Positions 1-9,064 are shown, numbered from the stretch's first letter. The stretch is 64,000 nt of DNA from Verrucomicrobiota bacterium (GCA_023443455.1 JAEZUE010000059.1:1-64000); one strand, 5' to 3'. The notes: generated from the sequence alone by a model not told the origin. Program-made: numbers and translations.

Positions 1-55
1 GGCGGATGAAGTTGCTGCCGATGAAGCCGCAGCCGCCGGTGACGAGGATGTTCAT
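1..55 (-). CDS. RmlB-like NAD-dependent sugar-nucleotide dehydratase, N-terminal fragment
   Basis: Only the first 18 codons lie in the window. The reverse strand reads ATG at 55-53 and gives MNILVTGGCGFIGSNFIR, a textbook N-terminal beta-alpha-beta of extended short-chain dehydrogenases with the GxxGxxG NAD-binding loop. This form (TGGCGFIGSNF) is most typical of dTDP-glucose 4,6-dehydratase (RmlB), which fits the RmlD-like reductase about 460 bp upstream on the same strand. UDP-glucose epimerases and other SDR sugar enzymes begin similarly, so the substrate is not proven. The start follows a strongly pyrimidine-rich stretch (56-108 read on the minus strand). Confidence 0.6.
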   Translation of the reverse strand, partial: MNILVTGGCGFIGSNFIR

Positions 56-110
56 GGGGGAAGGGAGTGAGGGAGTAGGGGAATGGGGGAGTGAGGGTGT
101 TGCGGCGAAA

Positions 111-479
111 TCAGAGGCGTGTCCGAAGGGTGCGGATTGTGGCGCTGAGGATGGCGACGATTTCTTCGCAGAGGTGAACCCGCTCGTTGATGAGATCCGC
201 GGGCATCCAATGTTTGAAGCGCATTTCGTAGCGGCCGCGGGTTTCTGTGGCAGAGCCACGGGCGATGACCAGAAAACGGCAGTAGTCGGGGCGGCTGGCG
301 CGGCCGCAGCCTTCTTCGATGTTGGATGAAATGGAGTCAGCACTGGCAATCTGTTGCGAGATCAGCCGGGTGCAGAGGGGATTGCTGGTTAGCGGCGTCA
401 TGTCTGCGACAACAAGATCGAACAATTCACACGCCTTCCGGTATGCGGTGAACTGGTGGAGCCTGTCGTTTGCGGCCAT
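111..479 (-). CDS. Four-helix-bundle protein (23S rRNA intervening-sequence family)
   Basis: 122 residues, entirely helical in appearance. It carries the family features: an early 'A..LF..V' helix, a central run of Leu/Ile/Ser and an 'SNIEEG.GR' turn around residues 53-61. This family (TIGR02436-type, called S23 or IVP) was first found inside 23S rRNA intervening sequences but is mostly chromosomal. It forms homopentamers and has no established biochemical role. The gene lies between two nucleotide-sugar genes on the same strand (37 bp after the RmlD-like stop, 55 bp before the RmlB-like start), a common setting for this family in polysaccharide loci. The purine-rich sequence just upstream could act as an extended ribosome-binding region. 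Family assignment is firm, function unknown. Confidence 0.85.
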   Translation of the reverse strand: MAANDRLHQFTAYRKACELFDLVVADMTPLTSNPLCTRLISQQIASADSISSNIEEGCGRASRPDYCRFLVIARGSATETRGRYEMRFKHWMPADLINERVHLCEEIVAILSATIRTLRTRL

Positions 480-516
480 TGATTTCGTTCCCTCAATCCT
501 TTACTCCCATTCTCCC

Positions 517-1386
517 TCACTCCCTGCGCCAAGCGCGCAGCGCCTTCCGGACCGCCTCGTGGACTTCGGTGAGCTGGATGCCGACGGAGGCGAGTTTGGC
601 GGAGTCCATCACGCAGTTGGAGCGCGGGGTCTTGGCGGCGGTGTGCATGAACTCGTCCTCGTTGGCGAAGAACTTGAAGTTCTTCGTGCAGACCCCGTTC
701 TTCGTGATCATCTCGACGACCTCGCGGGTGGTGACGTGGCCGGGGTTGGTCACGTTGTAGGTGCCGAACGGAACACGTTTCTCCCAGCATGCGAAGGTGC
801 CGGCGACGAACTCGTCGAGTTGCGAGATGGAGTTGGCCGCCTCGAGCAGGGTGTCGTAGCGCATCAACTTCGTGAGGTAGTTGCGCGGGCTGTCGACTTC
901 GTTGAAGGGGATGCGCAGACGCCAGAGGTAGACCTCGGGCGTGCCGGCGAGGACCTCTTCTCCGAGGGCCTTGGTGCCGCTGTAGAACGAGCAGTTGTTG
1001 GTGCGGAAACAGAAGTTGGGCGCGTCGTCTTCGCGGAAGCCGGAGCCGTCGGGCCGGGCGCCGGTGTAGATGCAGCCGGAGGAAACGTGGCCCCACGGCA
1101 CACCGGCGGCGGCGCAGGCCTGGGCGATGCGGCCGGGGAGGACGGCGTTGCCGTCGAGGCAGTCGGCGCGGTGCAGCTCGCAGGCATCGACGTTGGGCTT
1201 GCCGGTGTAGCCGGCGGCGTTGATCACGAACTCGGCCTTCGTCTCGCGCAGGAAAGGTGTGAGCACCTCGGGGCGGGTGTAGTCGAGGTCGCGACGGGCG
1301 AGATTGCGGAACGCTATGCCTTTGCCGGTGAGCAGGCGCTGGTAGGCCTGTCCCACATATCCGGAGCCACCGAGAAGGATGATCAT
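517..1386 (-). CDS. RmlD-like NAD(P)-dependent sugar-nucleotide reductase/epimerase
   Basis: 289 residues, extended SDR fold. The N-terminus MIILLGGSGYVGQ is the NAD(P)-binding loop, 'VINAAGYTG' is the NxAG-type strand, and 'SSGCIYTG' followed by YSGTK supplies the Ser/Thr-Tyr-Lys catalytic set. The spacing and the 'FCFRTNNCSFYSGTKALGEE' stretch resemble the dTDP-4-keto-rhamnose reductase branch (RmlD), and more closely the reductase part of the plant and bacterial UDP-4-keto-rhamnose epimerase/reductase group. With the RmlB-like gene downstream it probably makes a deoxysugar nucleotide for surface polysaccharide. The exact sugar cannot be read from sequence. It follows the large hybrid kinase on the same strand by 127 bp, with a hairpin between. 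Confidence 0.8.
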   Translation of the reverse strand: MIILLGGSGYVGQAYQRLLTGKGIAFRNLARRDLDYTRPEVLTPFLRETKAEFVINAAGYTGKPNVDACELHRADCLDGNAVLPGRIAQACAAAGVPWGHVSSGCIYTGARPDGSGFREDDAPNFCFRTNNCSFYSGTKALGEEVLAGTPEVYLWRLRIPFNEVDSPRNYLTKLMRYDTLLEAANSISQLDEFVAGTFACWEKRVPFGTYNVTNPGHVTTREVVEMITKNGVCTKNFKFFANEDEFMHTAAKTPRSNCVMDSAKLASVGIQLTEVHEAVRKALRAWRRE

Positions 1387-1477
1387 GGAGCGCAGAGGCT
1401 AGGGGGCGCGTCGCTTGCGGGCCAAGTTGTTTCTGCGGCGGGAAACGCCCAATCGGTCGCGACCCGTGGGGGACGCG

Positions 1478-1500
1478 GGAATCCGGCTGAGGCGGATTCC
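1478..1500 (-). terminator. Hairpin after hybrid kinase
   Basis: A perfect 8-bp inverted repeat (GGAATCCG / CGGATTCC) with a 7-nt loop lies 13 nt beyond the stop of the kinase gene that ends at 1514 on the minus strand. No T run follows, so it is either a weak or factor-assisted terminator or an RNA 3'-end stabiliser. Confidence 0.45.
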
Positions 1501-1513
1501 GGATCGGTGCGAC

Positions 1514-4500
1514 TCAAGCGGAGCGGCGGGCGGCGAGGATTCGGGCGATCGTCTGGAGGAGTTCGGCCGTGCGATAGGGCTTCTGGAGCACGATCGCGCC
1601 GGGCGGGCGGGACTGGTCTTCGTCGACCGAGTCGGCGGCGTATCCGCTGGCGAAGAGCACCGGAATGCCGGGGCGGAACTGTTGGCAGCGGCGGGCGGCC
1701 TCGAAGCCGCCGAGCTCGGGCATCATGACGTCGAAGAAGAGCAGGTCGACGGCTTCGGGCGTCTCGCGGAACAAGTTGAGGGCCCGCTGGCCGTCCTCGG
1801 TGGCCAGCACCTTGTAGCCGGCGCGCTCGAGGTTGAGCGCGGCGAGCCGGCGGATGGCGCGATCGTCCTCGGCGAGCAGGATGGTGGCCTTGACGGGAGG
1901 CGGGGCCGCATCGCCGACGGGCAGCTCGGGTCCGTCCTCGGTCTTCCGTTCGGCCTGGATCGGGATGAGCACGGTGAAGGTGGTGCCTTCTCCGATACGG
2001 CTGTGGACTTCGATGTGGCCCTCGTGCTGGTGGACGATCCCGTAGACGACGGCCAGGCCGAGGCCGGTGCCCTTGTCGCGCGGTTTGGTGGTGAAGAACG
2101 GTTCGAAGATGCGTGCGAGCGTCGTCTGGTCCATGCCATGGCCGGTGTCGCGCACGAGCAGGCGGGCGACCCGTTGTCCAGGGGCGAGGCGCCGGGCGAG
2201 GGGATGGCCGGCGGGCAGTTCGCCGCTGGAAACTTCGACGGCGAGCGTGCCGCCCCCGGGCATGGCATCGCGGGCGTTGAGGCAGAGGTTGAGGAGAACC
2301 TGTTCGATCTGGCCCCGGTCGATGAGGAGGGCGATCGGGCCGGGGCTGCTGCGCAAAACCAGCCGGATGTTGGCGGGCAGCACGCGTTGGAGCATCTGCA
2401 CATGCTCGGCGACGAAATCGTTGAGCTCGGTCTGCTCGCGGGCCAGGGATTGGCGCCGGCTGAAAGCGAGCAGTTGGCGGGTGAGCTGCGAGGCCCGCTG
2501 GACGGTCTTGTTGATCTCGGTGATGGCGGTCCCGCGTTCGCTCAAGGGGAGCTCGGGTTCCTCGGCCAACTGGGCGTTGCCGCCGATGATCTGGAGCATG
2601 TTGTTGAAATCGTGGGCGATGCCGCCGGCGAGCAGGCCGACCGCCTCGAGTTTCTGGGAGTGCCGGAGCTGGTCGGCGAGGGTGGCTTCGCGCTCGTTGG
2701 CGGCGCGCAATTCGGTGATGTCGCGGATGAAGGAGAGCACGGCCGGGCGCCCGTCCCATTCGATGGCGGTGACGTTCGATTGTACCCAGCGGCGGTTGCC
2801 GTCGGCCCGGAGGGCCACCCATCCGGCGTGGGGTGGCGGCGGTTCGCCCTGCAGCGCGGCGGCGGCGCGGGTGGCCAGTTCGTCGCGGCTCGCCGGGTCG
2901 ACGAAGGCATCCCAGCGGACCTTGTCGACCGCCTCGTCCGGTGTCGTGTAGCCGAAAAGCTGCAGCGCGGCCGTATTGGCGTAGCGGATGAGCTCGTCCT
3001 GGTAGACGACGATCCCGACGAGGGCGGCCTCGAGGATGGTGTGGTGTCGGGCGTTGCTGCGGGCCAGCTCGGCGGCGGCCTCGACCCGGGCGGAGATGTC
3101 GTGGATGACGACCAGCACGCTGTCGGCCTTGAAGGTGTGGCGGGTCTCGCGGATGAGGCGGGCCTCGAAATGGCGGGGACCGGTCGGCGTCGGGTATTCG
3201 AACTCGAGCGTGCGTACGGCGCCGGAGCCGAAGGCCTCCTCCAGCCGTGCGCGAATCCGGGGTACGAACGCCGCGGGATAGCCGGCCTCCTGGACGGTGC
3301 GGCCGAGCACCTGCTCGGGCGTCAGGCCCGTGGCGGCGGCGTGGGCCGGGTTCACGAACAGGTGCCGGGATTCGCGGTCGAGCCGGATCAGGATGTCCGG
3401 GGTGTTGTCGGTGATCGTGCGGAACTGCTGTTCGCGCTCGGCCAACGCGAGCCGGACGCCTTCGCGCTCGGCGACGCGTCGGGCGAGGGATTCGCGGGTG
3501 CCGTTGATCGTGCGAGACAGCGAGGCGAGTTCGCGGATCGGGGAACTCGCGAGCGGCACCGGCGAGAGGTCGAGCCGGGCAATGCGCTGGGCTTCGGCGG
3601 CGAGCGTGGCGAGGGGCTGGGCGATCCTTCGGGCCATCCAGGCCGCCGCGATCGCGGCGAGCAGGATCGAGAGGGCGCCGACGGCGAGGATCGTGCGTTG
3701 TTGGGCGGCGGCGGCGGGTACGAGGTCGGATTCGGGGAGCAGGATGCCGATGCGCAGCATCTTGCCGGCGCCGATTTCGGTGGTGGCGAAGCCCGCCCAA
3801 CAGGGGCCCCCGCCGGTGGTCGTGCGGAAGTACCCGGGCGCGCCGTGGTGTTCGGCCTCCCAGCGGGCGACCGCGTCGACGATTTCCGGGTACCCCGAGG
3901 AGGCGATCGGCTGGAGGATCGCCGCCGCGGCGCGGGCCTCGTCGGTCGCGGGTTCGTCGCCGGCCGGGGGGCCGAGCAGGCGGTTGTCCTCGGTGAAGAC
4001 AAAGACGCGGCCGCCGGGAGTGGGGCGGGCCGCGGTGCAGAAGCGGGCGATTTCGTCGAGCAGGAGGTCGTAGGCGACGATGAGCACGCGGCCTTCGGGG
4101 TCGCGCCCCGCGACCGAGGCCGAGATGCCGGGCGATTGGGTGGTGAAGAGCTGGTAGACGTCCGTCCACGCGACGAGGTCCTGGGCTGCGTGGTTGGCCT
4201 GGTCGAGCGGCAGGTCGGCGAAGCGGGCCATCGCGGCCTGGTGCCATGGGCGAAGGCGACCGTCGTAGCCGGTGAGGGGCAGGTTCCAGCTCTGGAGGGC
4301 GATCTGGCCGGCTTCGTCCCAGAGGGTCCATTCGCTGTTTTCGCCCCATTCGGCGGGCCGGAAGTCGCGGGTGAAGAACTGCAGCGCGGGGGCGCGCGGC
4401 GGGGGCGGCAGCGAACGGGCGACGGAGGCGAGCACCGGGGAGGCGACGACGGCCGGCGTGTAGCGCATCACGAGAAACTGGCTACCGGTGAGGTCGCCGA

Positions 4501-4891
4501 TCATCAGCGAGTCGACGTTGCGCAGGGCGAAGAGGTGGGGGAAAAGGCGTTCCTTGAGCACGCCGTGGTTGCGCGAGGAGAAGCGGCCGAGCCGGATCGA
4601 GGCATAGTCCTCGATCACCTTGTGCCGGATCGGGTCGAAGAGCGCATGGATGCGGATTTCGGTCTCCCGTTGCACCACGGCCATCAGGGCGGCGGCCTGG
4701 TGTCTCGCGAGCTGCCGGGTGCCCACATATGAGGTGAGCAGCAGCGTGCCGGTGACCAGCAGGAGCAAGCCGGCAAACGCCAGCCAGAGCGCCTGGCGCA
4801 TGGATAGCCGGCGTGGCGCTGCGGGGACGGGGGCGGAGGCCTCGGCGTTCACTCTGGGGGCGATTCGGCCCGAAGCGGCCGGGGGAGGCAA
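1514..4891 (-). CDS. Membrane-bound PAS hybrid histidine kinase/response regulator
   Basis: 1125 residues. Order: cytoplasmic lead, TM1 about 33-55, a large periplasmic sensor region of about 340 residues, TM2 about 395-417, HAMP, PAS about 487-600, PAS about 610-735, HisKA with 'GGIAHDFNNML' near 757 (phospho-acceptor His), HATPase_c with 'LNLCLNARDAM' near 868 and a GTGLGL box, then a receiver domain from about 1003 with 'FFDVMMPE' (phospho-Asp near 1052). It should autophosphorylate on His and pass phosphate to its own receiver; no separate partner is adjacent. The periplasmic region contains no domain I can name. The start is the first ATG in frame; an ATG 30 codons later, just before TM1, is also plausible. 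Confidence 0.85.
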   Translation of the reverse strand: MPPPAASGRIAPRVNAEASAPVPAAPRRLSMRQALWLAFAGLLLLVTGTLLLTSYVGTRQLARHQAAALMAVVQRETEIRIHALFDPIRHKVIEDYASIRLGRFSSRNHGVLKERLFPHLFALRNVDSLMIGDLTGSQFLVMRYTPAVVASPVLASVARSLPPPPRAPALQFFTRDFRPAEWGENSEWTLWDEAGQIALQSWNLPLTGYDGRLRPWHQAAMARFADLPLDQANHAAQDLVAWTDVYQLFTTQSPGISASVAGRDPEGRVLIVAYDLLLDEIARFCTAARPTPGGRVFVFTEDNRLLGPPAGDEPATDEARAAAAILQPIASSGYPEIVDAVARWEAEHHGAPGYFRTTTGGGPCWAGFATTEIGAGKMLRIGILLPESDLVPAAAAQQRTILAVGALSILLAAIAAAWMARRIAQPLATLAAEAQRIARLDLSPVPLASSPIRELASLSRTINGTRESLARRVAEREGVRLALAEREQQFRTITDNTPDILIRLDRESRHLFVNPAHAAATGLTPEQVLGRTVQEAGYPAAFVPRIRARLEEAFGSGAVRTLEFEYPTPTGPRHFEARLIRETRHTFKADSVLVVIHDISARVEAAAELARSNARHHTILEAALVGIVVYQDELIRYANTAALQLFGYTTPDEAVDKVRWDAFVDPASRDELATRAAAALQGEPPPPHAGWVALRADGNRRWVQSNVTAIEWDGRPAVLSFIRDITELRAANEREATLADQLRHSQKLEAVGLLAGGIAHDFNNMLQIIGGNAQLAEEPELPLSERGTAITEINKTVQRASQLTRQLLAFSRRQSLAREQTELNDFVAEHVQMLQRVLPANIRLVLRSSPGPIALLIDRGQIEQVLLNLCLNARDAMPGGGTLAVEVSSGELPAGHPLARRLAPGQRVARLLVRDTGHGMDQTTLARIFEPFFTTKPRDKGTGLGLAVVYGIVHQHEGHIEVHSRIGEGTTFTVLIPIQAERKTEDGPELPVGDAAPPPVKATILLAEDDRAIRRLAALNLERAGYKVLATEDGQRALNLFRETPEAVDLLFFDVMMPELGGFEAARRCQQFRPGIPVLFASGYAADSVDEDQSRPPGAIVLQKPYRTAELLQTIARILAARRSA

Positions 4892-5281
4892 ACTGTTTCC
4901 CCGCGGGAAAGAGCTCGGCCGTCACGGGAGACCCGTGACGGCCGCAAGGTCACGCATAGGGGATGTTTGACCTGTGAGAGGGGGAGGCGCGCTGCGCGCG
5001 GGTGGCCTGCGGCGGGTCTCCGCCGGGGAGTTCGCGATGGGCAGGGCCACCACCAACGGCGCGCCGCGGCGGGTGTCAATCGACGGGCTTTGCCCGTGGC
5101 GGGCACCACGGGTGGTCAATGCATCGCCCGCTTTGCCAACGATTCAATTGGCGAAGTCGGTCGCCATGGCGCGGATTCCACCGGAGGTGGTGTAGGGGCC
5201 GTCGCTTGCCGGAGCGCCGTCTGCGCCCGAGCCGGTACGGACACCGGGTTCGGCTCTGCCGCCGAACGGCATCGCCACCGC
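4892..5281. other. Intergenic region with an 8-bp perfect hairpin at 4921-4939
   Basis: About 390 bp without a convincing gene between the hybrid kinase start and the CPBP protease stop, both on the minus strand. At 4921-4939 there is a perfect inverted repeat (GTCACGGG, 3-nt spacer, CCCGTGAC) 30 bp upstream of the kinase start, which could be an operator or a leader hairpin. The rest is GC-rich and shows no promoter I can defend. Confidence 0.4.
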
Positions 5282-5893
5282 TCAGAGCCAGCCCGACACG
5301 AAGCCGCCGGCTGCCTTGATGGCGAAGACGCCGAGGTTTTTGGCGAAGTGTGCGGCGATGCAGGGCAGCAGGGAGCGGGTGGGGTTGAGGGGGAGGAAAC
5401 GCAGCACGTAGAACCACAACGAGCCCAGGAAGAGCATCGTGGTGCTGAACCAGGCCTTGGTGGTGAAGTGCAGGGTGAGGGCCCCGTCGGACCATTCCCA
5501 GAGAAAGGGATGGGCGAGTGCGAAGAGCAGCGAAAAGACGAAGACGCTTCCCCATAGAGCGGCCTTGCCGTGTTTGGTGACGACCAGATAGCCGCGGAAG
5601 GCGAGTTCCTCGAGAAAGGCGGCGACCAGCGTGTACACGCTGAAAAGTACGGTGAGGGATTTCTGTTCGTCGCTGATCCCGAGCAACGCCTCACCGCCGG
5701 TTTCGATGCCCAGCAGGAGCAGGGTGCCCGCGACGGCCAGCACGAGCACTTGCGCACTGCAGGGCGTGGCGCCCGGAAAGGCGCGGGGATTCGGAGAACC
5801 GGAACAGTTGGCGCGGAGATCTCCCCACCACAGGTGGAAGAGGTAGGCGCCGCCCGCGATCATCACCATGATCAATGCAGGATTTTCGCTCAT
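5282..5893 (-). CDS. CPBP-family intramembrane glutamic protease (CAAX/Abi type)
   Basis: 203 residues with several hydrophobic helices. The family motifs are present: EELAFRG (EExxxR, motif 1), 'FALAHPF' (motif 2, FxxxH) and 'AAHFAKNL' (motif 3, HxxxN). These form the intramembrane active site of CPBP proteases (CAAX prenyl endopeptidase Rce1 relatives; bacteriocin self-immunity proteins). In bacteria the substrates are mostly unknown, so no specific role is claimed. It is transcribed divergently from the polyprenyl synthase with a 48-bp gap, so the promoters must overlap. Confidence 0.85.
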   Translation of the reverse strand: MSENPALIMVMIAGGAYLFHLWWGDLRANCSGSPNPRAFPGATPCSAQVLVLAVAGTLLLLGIETGGEALLGISDEQKSLTVLFSVYTLVAAFLEELAFRGYLVVTKHGKAALWGSVFVFSLLFALAHPFLWEWSDGALTLHFTTKAWFSTTMLFLGSLWFYVLRFLPLNPTRSLLPCIAAHFAKNLGVFAIKAAGGFVSGWL

Positions 5894-5941
5894 CGCTTCC
5901 GCTCTTTCAGATATTGGTTAGCCATTTCCGCTCCCGGCCTC

Positions 5942-6985
5942 ATGGTGGCGAGCATGTCGGTGCCGAAACCGTCGAGTCAAACACCTCCTCCGCAGCCGGG
6001 CTTCGCGGCCATTCTGGAACGACTGCAGCCGTCGATGCGCGCGCTCGACCTGGTGCTGCATGAACAGGTGTCGCATTTCGAACCCGAGGTGCGTGATCTG
6101 GCGGCCTACTGTCTCGAGTCCACCGGCAAACGGCTCCGCCCCCTGCTGGTCTTCCTGGCGGGGTGGGAGCGTGCCGACACGATCAACCCGCTGCTGGTGC
6201 GGGCTGCGGCCGTGGTCGAGATGACGCATCTCGCCACCCTCGTGCACGACGACATCATGGATCACGCGATGCTGCGGCGCGGGCGCGAGACGGTTTCGGC
6301 GAAGGATGGCCCGGCGGTTGCGGTTCTGTTGGGCGATGCGCTCTTCGCCCAATCCGTTTGGCTCTCGACGCAGTTTTCCGACAACGAAGTTTGCCGGAGC
6401 GTGGCCGTGGCAACCCGCCAGGTGTGCACGGGCGAGATCGTACAAACTCTCGGCGGGCCGGCGGCGGCGCCTTCCCGCGAACGCTACCGCCGGATTATCG
6501 ACCTGAAAACGGCCGAACTCTTCCATGTTTCCTGCAGGCTCGGGGCCCGGTTGATCGGTGGCGACGACGCGGTCGTCGATGCTGCCGGCGAGTTTGGGCG
6601 GCGTCTGGGCGTCGCCTATCAGATCTACGACGACCTCACGGATTTCATCGGCACGGCGGAGGGGGCGGGCAAGACGCTCGGCACGGATTGGGCGAGCGGC
6701 AAACTCACTCTCCCGATCCTGTGCCTGCTCGAGCGCAGCACGCCGGCGGAGGCGGAGAGCCTGCTTGGTCTGTTGCGTACCGGCGACGAGTCGGTGGGCA
6801 GAGAAATCGCGGCGCGCATGCACGAGACCGGAGTTTTCCCCGCCGTGGCGCAGGAGGCGCGGGCGGAAATCGCGGCGGCCCGTGCGGCGCTCGCCGCTTT
6901 CGGCGAAAGGCCGTCGCGGCACATGTTGGGGGAACTCTCCGGCTACTTGGAGGGTCAACTGGAACAACTTTTAGCCGGTTCATGA
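5942..6985 (+). CDS. Trans-isoprenyl diphosphate synthase
   Basis: 347 residues from ATG 5942 (a second ATG at 5954 would give 343). It has both aspartate-rich motifs: DDIMD near residue 103 (first DDxxD, binds allylic diphosphate through Mg) and 'YDDLTD' near 230 (second). 'GKRLRP' near 60 is the isopentenyl diphosphate-binding segment. The enzyme condenses isopentenyl diphosphate onto an allylic primer. Length and motif form fit long-chain synthases (hepta-, octa- or solanesyl) that make the quinone side chain, but chain length cannot be fixed by eye. The open frame continues upstream of 5942, antisense to the CPBP gene, and that part is not coding. Confidence 0.88.
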   Translation: MVASMSVPKPSSQTPPPQPGFAAILERLQPSMRALDLVLHEQVSHFEPEVRDLAAYCLESTGKRLRPLLVFLAGWERADTINPLLVRAAAVVEMTHLATLVHDDIMDHAMLRRGRETVSAKDGPAVAVLLGDALFAQSVWLSTQFSDNEVCRSVAVATRQVCTGEIVQTLGGPAAAPSRERYRRIIDLKTAELFHVSCRLGARLIGGDDAVVDAAGEFGRRLGVAYQIYDDLTDFIGTAEGAGKTLGTDWASGKLTLPILCLLERSTPAEAESLLGLLRTGDESVGREIAARMHETGVFPAVAQEARAEIAAARAALAAFGERPSRHMLGELSGYLEGQLEQLLAGS

Positions 6986-7060
6986 CGAACGCCCCTGCAT
7001 CTGCGACTTGCCAGGCACCCCGGCGGGCCTAGCTTTGCGCCCCGCTCCCTGTTCCGCCCC

Positions 7061-7693
7061 ATGCAACTAATCAAGGCCGTAAGTCGCATCCTCGTCGCCT
7101 CGCCCGAGCGCCAGGCGGAGGCCGATGCCGATTCGTTGATCGTGGCGGAGGTCCGGGCGGGGAACGTCGGTGCGTTCGACCAGCTGGTGCGCAAATACCG
7201 GGAGCGGATCTATTCGGTCGTCTACAATCTCACCTCGAACCGTGAGGATGCCGCCGATCTGACCCAGGACGCGTTCATTCGCGCGTTCCAGTCGATCAAC
7301 CGCTACGGCGGCCAGTCATCCTTCTTCACGTGGTTGTACCGCATCGCGGTCAACGGCACGCATACCCACCTCCGTAAGAATCGCCTGCGCACATTTTTCA
7401 GCATCGAGCAGGCCGCGGAGGAGGAGAAGACGCCCGAGTGGTTGGGGCAGTTGGCCGTCGAGGCCGGGGCGGAGAAATCGGTTTTCGCGCGCGATCTTCA
7501 GCAAAGATTGAACGAGGCGTTCCAAAAACTGTCTATCAAGCATCGTACCGTCATTACACTGTTCGAGATCGATGGACTCAGCCACGCAGAGATTGCCGAA
7601 GTCATGGAATGCTCCGAAGGCACCGTGCGCTCGCGGCTCCACTATGCGAAGCAGCAGTTGCAGGCGGATTTGCAGGATCTTCTGAGGCACTAA
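7061..7693 (+). CDS. ECF RNA polymerase sigma factor (RpoE-like)
   Basis: 210 residues. Region 2 runs about 30-95 ('FDQLVRKYRERIYSVVYNLT', then 'DAADLTQDAFIRAFQSI'), and region 4 about 140-200 ('LSIKHRTVITLFEIDGLSH', then 'EIAEVMECSEGTVRSRLHYA', the helix-turn-helix that reads the -35 element). There is no region 3, as expected for group 4 sigma factors. The next gene starts one base after this stop codon and encodes a probable membrane-anchored partner, the usual sigma/anti-sigma arrangement. The inducing signal is unknown. Confidence 0.93.
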   Translation: MQLIKAVSRILVASPERQAEADADSLIVAEVRAGNVGAFDQLVRKYRERIYSVVYNLTSNREDAADLTQDAFIRAFQSINRYGGQSSFFTWLYRIAVNGTHTHLRKNRLRTFFSIEQAAEEEKTPEWLGQLAVEAGAEKSVFARDLQQRLNEAFQKLSIKHRTVITLFEIDGLSHAEIAEVMECSEGTVRSRLHYAKQQLQADLQDLLRH

Positions 7694-7694
7694 C

Positions 7695-8525
7695 ATGGCC
7701 AACGCTCCCCAGCCCCCACCGCGTCCGACCCTTGACGACCTCATGCGTTTCAAGCGGGCGGAACGACCGGCGCCGGAGTTCTGGGTGGAGTTCGACCGCG
7801 GGCTGCGCCAGAAGCAGTTGGCCGCCTTGGTGAAACGCCCGAAGGGCTGGGCCCGGATCCGCCCCGTGTTCGTGCGCGGCTTGCGTTGGGCTGTGCCCGC
7901 CACGGCGGCCGCGGCTGTCGCCACCGTTGTGGTACAGATGCCCCTGGGCTTGGCCACGCGCGAGCAGCCGGTGGAGGTTGCGAGCCGGAATGTGGATTCG
8001 GCCGTCGACGCCGTCGACGCCCAGTCGCTGCGCGCCGATCCCGGACCGTCGCAGGCACGCTCCGTGGTGGTGGCCCAGAGTCGTCCGGTGGAGACGACCG
8101 TACCGGCGGATTCGAGCACGACCGCCGAGCCCGCTTCCCGGCATTTGGAGACGGAGCCCCAGGATTTCGCCTGGTCGGCCGTCGCGCTGTCGGGCGCATC
8201 CGCCGCGGACTACGGCGCCGCAAACAGTTTCACGCTTCGGCCGGCCTCACGCGAGGCCCGCCGGCCCCGTTCCTCCTGGACCTCGCGCTTCAACCAGCTG
8301 GTCCATGAACTGGGGGCGGAGGTGGCGCCGGAGTTCGCGCTCCAGTTCGCTTCGCTCGATCTCTCGGGTGCCGATTCCGCGGATACTGCGGTCCTCGCCG
8401 CGGCGACTCCCGGGCGTTTTGTGACCGGCGCGAGCGGCCTCGGGCGCGAGACCGACGAACGGCTGTTGCGCGAGCTGGACCGCCGGTTTGGCGTCACCGG
8501 TTCGAGCCTCTCGATCAAGTTCTGA
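7695..8525 (+). CDS. Putative membrane-anchored anti-sigma partner, uncharacterised
   Basis: 276 residues, no named family recognised. The N-terminal 60 residues are soluble and charged, with a 'LDDLMRFKRAERPAPEFW' segment. One hydrophobic stretch (about 66-85, rich in Ala/Val) is a likely transmembrane helix, and the rest is a low-complexity, probably periplasmic region. Position immediately after an ECF sigma gene and this N-in/C-out topology suggest it sequesters the sigma factor. No zinc-binding ZAS motif (HxxxCxxC) is visible, so it would be a non-classical anti-sigma factor. A weak stem (8548-8554 with 8567-8573) follows the stop. Confidence 0.6.
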   Translation: MANAPQPPPRPTLDDLMRFKRAERPAPEFWVEFDRGLRQKQLAALVKRPKGWARIRPVFVRGLRWAVPATAAAAVATVVVQMPLGLATREQPVEVASRNVDSAVDAVDAQSLRADPGPSQARSVVVAQSRPVETTVPADSSTTAEPASRHLETEPQDFAWSAVALSGASAADYGAANSFTLRPASREARRPRSSWTSRFNQLVHELGAEVAPEFALQFASLDLSGADSADTAVLAAATPGRFVTGASGLGRETDERLLRELDRRFGVTGSSLSIKF

Positions 8526-8644
8526 TCCTGCGCGCCCGGGGGATCGGGGCCGAAACGAAGGACCGTCGGCCCGAAGCTGCCCCGAGCGGACGTGAAAGGT
8601 TTGCTCTTCGCGGATACTGGTGGCTGTGTCGCGGGCTCTCAGCC

Positions 8645-9064
8645 ATGCCCGTTCACCAGACCATGCTCACCGTGCCCACCGAGGGGCCGGGAACCTACGA
8701 AATCACCGATCGACTGTCCGCCGAAGTGCGCCGTTCCGGGTTCGGGAAGGGCATCGTCTCGGTGTTCTGCCGGCACACGAGCTGCAGTCTCGTGATCTTC
8801 GAGAACGCGGACCCCTCGGCGCGCGACGATCTCGAGGCCTGGATCGGGCGGGCCGTGCCTGCCGGCGACCCGCATTTCACCCACACCGCGGAGGGGCCCG
8901 ACGACATGCCCAGCCATATCAAGATGGCCATCACGCGGACCTCCGAGACGATCCCGTTCGCCGAGGGCCGCCTGCTGCTCGGCACCTGGCAGGGCGTGTT
9001 TCTCTGGGAACATCGGGCGCGACCCCACCAGCGCAGCCTGGTCGTGACGGTGATGGGCGGGTAG
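8645..9064 (+). CDS. YjbQ family protein (UPF0047, secondary thiamine-phosphate synthase)
   Basis: 139 residues, the full length of the family. Signature segments are 'CRHTSCSLVIFENADPSARDD', 'HIKMAITRTSETIPFAEGRL' and 'LGTWQGVFLWEHR', which hold the conserved His/Glu/Asp residues of the trimeric YjbQ fold. Homologues show weak thiamine-phosphate synthase activity and can complement thiE, hence the database name; the true in vivo role is unsettled. Converges with the hybrid kinase gene, 76 bp between stops. Confidence 0.88.
   Translation: MPVHQTMLTVPTEGPGTYEITDRLSAEVRRSGFGKGIVSVFCRHTSCSLVIFENADPSARDDLEAWIGRAVPAGDPHFTHTAEGPDDMPSHIKMAITRTSETIPFAEGRLLLGTWQGVFLWEHRARPHQRSLVVTVMGG

Noticed and set aside
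1383..4349. A 988-codon open frame antisense-shifted to the hybrid kinase, and many similar long frames (for example 1415-4732 plus, 46974-49412 minus, 51362-55324 minus)
   Set aside because: High GC opens extra frames. The products are Arg/Pro/Ala-rich with no motifs, whereas the overlapping frames carry complete, well-known domains.
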